Of a stretch of 46,751 nt of DNA, positions 45,860 to 46,751 are shown piece after piece. Under the pieces are notes generated by a model. It was not told the DNA's origin, did no database searches, and saw only the letters and a list, made by a program, of their open reading frames with translations. Source of the stretch: an uncultured Prevotellaceae bacterium (GTDB taxonomy: Bacteria > Bacteroidota > Bacteroidia > Bacteroidales > Bacteroidaceae); NCBI GenBank assembly GCA_946541275.1, contig CAMNJH010000004.1:1-46751 (forward strand), read 5' to 3'. Numbering within the stretch: the first letter of the stretch is position 1; the number at the start of each line of letters is the position of its first letter. The position numbers and the translations under genes are program-made.

Positions 45860-46751
45860 ATGAGAAAACTACTGAGAATCCTTGCCTTGGCAGCAATGCT
45901 GCTGGCAGCCCCGTCACTGGTGAGCGCAGCCGACCAGAAACCAGGCACGTTCACCGTGGGCGACAAGACTTTTCTGCTAAACGGACAGCCCTTCGTAGTG
46001 AAGGCCGCCGAAGTTCACTACCCCCGCATCCCGCGCCCCTATTGGGAGCACCGCATCCAGATGTGCAAGGCTCTGGGCATGAACGCTGTGTGCATCTACA
46101 TCTTCTGGAACATCCATGAGCAGCGTGAAGGCCAGTTCGACTTCACGGGCAACAACGACGTGGCCGAGTTCTGCCGCCTGGCTCAGAAGAACGGCCTCTA
46201 CGTCATCGTGCGCCCAGGCCCCTATGTCTGCGCCGAGTGGGAGATGGGCGGCCTGCCTTGGTGGCTGCTAAAGAAAAAGGACATACGCCTGCGCGAGCGT
46301 GATCCTTATTTTATGGAACGCGTAAAGATTTTCGAGGAGAAGGTGGGCGAGCAGCTGAAGCCCCTCACCATCCAGAACGGCGGCCCCATCATCATGATTC
46401 AGGTGGAGAACGAGTACGGAAGCTATGGAGAGGACAAACCATACGTCTCAGAGATTCGCGACTGCCTGCGGGGTATCTATGGCAAGGAGCTGTCGCTCTT
46501 CCAGTGCGACTGGTCGTCTAACTTCGAGAAGAACGGCCTTGACGACCTGACGTGGACCATGAACTTCGGCACGGGTGCCAACATCGACCAGCAGTTCCGC
46601 CGCCTGGGCGAGCTGCGCCCCAACGCGCCAAAGATGTGCTCTGAGTTCTGGAGCGGCTGGTTCGACAAGTGGGGAGCACGTCACGAGACGCGCCCTGCCA
46701 AGGATATGGTCGAGGGTATGGACGAAATGCTGTCGAAGGGCATCAGCTTTT
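45860..46751 (+). CDS. Glycoside hydrolase family 35 beta-galactosidase, truncated by right window edge
   Basis: Open to window end, so absent from the ORF track; MRKLLRILALAAMLLAAPSLVSA signal peptide; 'KAAEVHYPRIPRPYWEHRIQMCKALGMNAVCIYIFWNIHE', 'VRPGPYVCAEWEMGGLPWWLLK', 'IMIQVENEYGSYG'. Confidence 0.93.
   Translation, partial: MRKLLRILALAAMLLAAPSLVSAADQKPGTFTVGDKTFLLNGQPFVVKAAEVHYPRIPRPYWEHRIQMCKALGMNAVCIYIFWNIHEQREGQFDFTGNNDVAEFCRLAQKNGLYVIVRPGPYVCAEWEMGGLPWWLLKKKDIRLRERDPYFMERVKIFEEKVGEQLKPLTIQNGGPIIMIQVENEYGSYGEDKPYVSEIRDCLRGIYGKELSLFQCDWSSNFEKNGLDDLTWTMNFGTGANIDQQFRRLGELRPNAPKMCSEFWSGWFDKWGARHETRPAKDMVEGMDEMLSKGISF

Noticed and set aside
45826-46119. 97-aa ORF at the GH35 start
   Set aside because: Out of frame with the obvious GH35 signal peptide and catalytic-domain sequence beginning at 45860.
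1-46751. tRNA, rRNA, integrase, transposase or phage genes
   Set aside because: Looked for and found none that could be supported from the sequence or ORF translations.

Overview
A 46.7-kb window from a Bacteroidota genome, most likely the Prevotella/Segatella lineage (inferred from TAnnTTTG -7 promoter boxes, SusC/SusD pairs and lipoprotein signals). Left part: two tandem secreted modular proteins sharing a C-terminal tail and terminator, then a ~17-kb operon-like run with two SusC/SusD pairs and three fasciclin-type lipoproteins. An 87-bp promoter module is duplicated in front of the second secreted protein and in front of this run. Middle: gdhA, an RlpA-like protein, a TPR/TM/HTH regulator-like protein, an uncharacterised lipoprotein and two tiny membrane proteins. 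Right part: an MFS-like transporter, GH95, an OM beta-barrel protein, a GH78 + sialidase-like fusion, an OPT transporter, a GT4, a PurF-like protein lacking the expected Cys2, and a GH35 cut by the right edge. Main candidates for something undescribed: (i) two promoters with the same geometry, each a 44-bp four-half-site palindrome, 8 nt, TTG, 20 nt, TAACTTTG, but with different half-site sequences, lying beside the TPR-HTH gene and flanking an uncharacterised lipoprotein; (ii) two copies of a ~390-480 bp non-coding palindromic element bracketed by alternating CG tracts. All calls were made by eye from sequence and the supplied ORFs; no database search was run.
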